A DNA stretch of 15,102 bases. Origin: Candidatus Neomicrothrix sp. UBA881. GTDB taxonomy: Bacteria > Actinomycetota > Acidimicrobiia > Acidimicrobiales > MedAcidi-G1. Where the stretch lies: contig DBFL01000083.1 of NCBI GenBank assembly GCA_002294285.1, forward strand, positions 46,492-61,593, given 5' to 3'. Each line of letters starts with the position of its first letter. Position 1 is the first letter of the stretch. The position numbers and the translations under genes were made by a program. Under the pieces are notes generated by a model, which was not told where the DNA came from, did no database searches, and saw only the letters and a list, made by a program, of their open reading frames with translations. Of the stretch, positions 14,534 to 15,102 are shown one piece after another.

Positions 14534-15102
14534 ATGTCAGAAGCACGGGAAGCAAAAACCGCTGTTGTAGAAGAAGTAAGAGAGCGCTTTTCTGATTCTG
14601 ATTCTCTTGTTCTAACTGAGTATAGAAATTTAGATGTGCCAGCAATGGCTTCACTACGCGAAGCTTTACGCGAAGCAGGAGGGGATTACAAGGTATATAA
14701 AAATACTTTGGTTCGTTTTGCGATAGAAGATCTTGATCTAGAAATTGATGATTTATTATCAGGTCCAACTGCTATCGCTTTTGTTGGTAAAAAGCCAGAT
14801 GGGTCTGAAGGTGACCCAGTTTCTGTTGCCAAAGCGTTAAAAGATTTCGCAAAAAATAATGAAGCTCTGGTGATAAAAGGCGGAGTTTTAGAGAATCGAA
14901 GGCTTACTGTTGAGGAAATCAACCAGCTTGCTGAGATTGCACCTAGAGATGTTTTACTGTCTCAATTAGCAGGACTTCTAGTAGCTCCAATGCAACAGTT
15001 TGCTGGATTGTTAAATGCTTTACCTCAAAAATTTGCTTATGCAATTCAAGGCCTAATTGATAAGTCAGGTGGAGTAATTGATGAAGAGGTGAGTTCGGAG
15101 GC
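14534..15102 (+). CDS. rplJ: Large ribosomal subunit protein uL10, 3'-truncated by window edge
   Basis: L10 anchors the L7/L12 stalk to the 50S GTPase centre. 189 codons are present and the frame is still open at the right edge, already longer than the usual 165-175 aa, so a C-terminal tail is present. N-terminal SEAREAKTAVVEEVRERFSD, TEYRNLDVPAMASLRE, DYKVYKNTLVRFAI and LSGPTAIAFVG are uL10 blocks. The C-terminal hydrophobic helices that bind L12 dimers appear as LLSQLAGLLVAPMQQFAG followed by LLNALPQKFAYAIQGL. The end turns acidic (VIDEEVSSE). ATG 14534 is preferred; an in-frame GTG two codons earlier (14528) is an alternative. GGAAGAG just upstream is the ribosome site. The gene lies behind an L10 leader that probably represses it. 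Confidence 0.96.
   Translation, partial: MSEAREAKTAVVEEVRERFSDSDSLVLTEYRNLDVPAMASLREALREAGGDYKVYKNTLVRFAIEDLDLEIDDLLSGPTAIAFVGKKPDGSEGDPVSVAKALKDFAKNNEALVIKGGVLENRRLTVEEINQLAEIAPRDVLLSQLAGLLVAPMQQFAGLLNALPQKFAYAIQGLIDKSGGVIDEEVSSE

Noticed and set aside
1..15102. Mobile elements, CRISPR arrays, defence or biosynthetic clusters
   Set aside because: All space is taken by recognisable housekeeping genes in conserved order; no transposase, integrase, repeat-spacer array or compositional break was seen.

Overview
This window is core chromosome from a low-GC (about 40% by eye) free-living aerobic bacterium. Gene order and protein style point to Actinobacteria, most likely a marine Acidimicrobiia-type lineage. 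The arguments are the run tRNA-Tyr / tRNA-Thr / tRNA-Met / L33 / tRNA-Trp / secE / nusG / rplK / rplA / rplJ, a NusG with a long acidic N-terminal extension, a SecE with a charged N-terminal tail, and genes without introns or unusual codons. The taxonomic placement is inference; no marker search was possible.

Positions 1-6162 (+ strand) hold the 3' end of a respiratory complex I operon: nuoL (cut by the window edge), nuoM and nuoN, the three antiporter-like proton-pumping subunits. A class I SAM-dependent methyltransferase of the MidA/NDUFAF7 family follows after 17 bases. In mitochondria this family is a complex I assembly factor, so its position is functionally suggestive.

Positions 6163-8736 (+) hold acetyl-CoA synthetase (acs), preceded by a perfect 7-7-7 inverted repeat, and a small HAD phosphatase resembling the 3'-phosphatase domain of T4 polynucleotide kinase. 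Positions 8786-10152 hold htpX (+) and yajQ (-), which converge and share a TTAA that serves as stop codon on both strands.

Positions 10229-11089 hold tRNA-Tyr(GTA), a GNAT acetyltransferase on the minus strand, tRNA-Thr(GGT) and tRNA-Met(CAT). A strong hairpin sits between tRNA-Tyr and the end of the acetyltransferase gene and could terminate both. Positions 11211-15102 (+) are the translation/transcription block: rpmB (L28), rpmG (L33), tRNA-Trp(CCA), secE, nusG, rplK (L11), rplA (L1), an L10 leader RNA and the start of rplJ (L10, cut by the window edge). L28 and L33 are both of the type lacking zinc-binding cysteine pairs.

I see no mobile element, CRISPR array, phage gene or obvious horizontally acquired island. 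There is no gene-free stretch above 300 bases; the longest, about 220 bases before rplJ, is a structured leader. I do not see an evident new biological system. The best leads are the methyltransferase next to nuoN, the acs-linked HAD phosphatase, the acs inverted repeat, and the structured intergenic RNAs.
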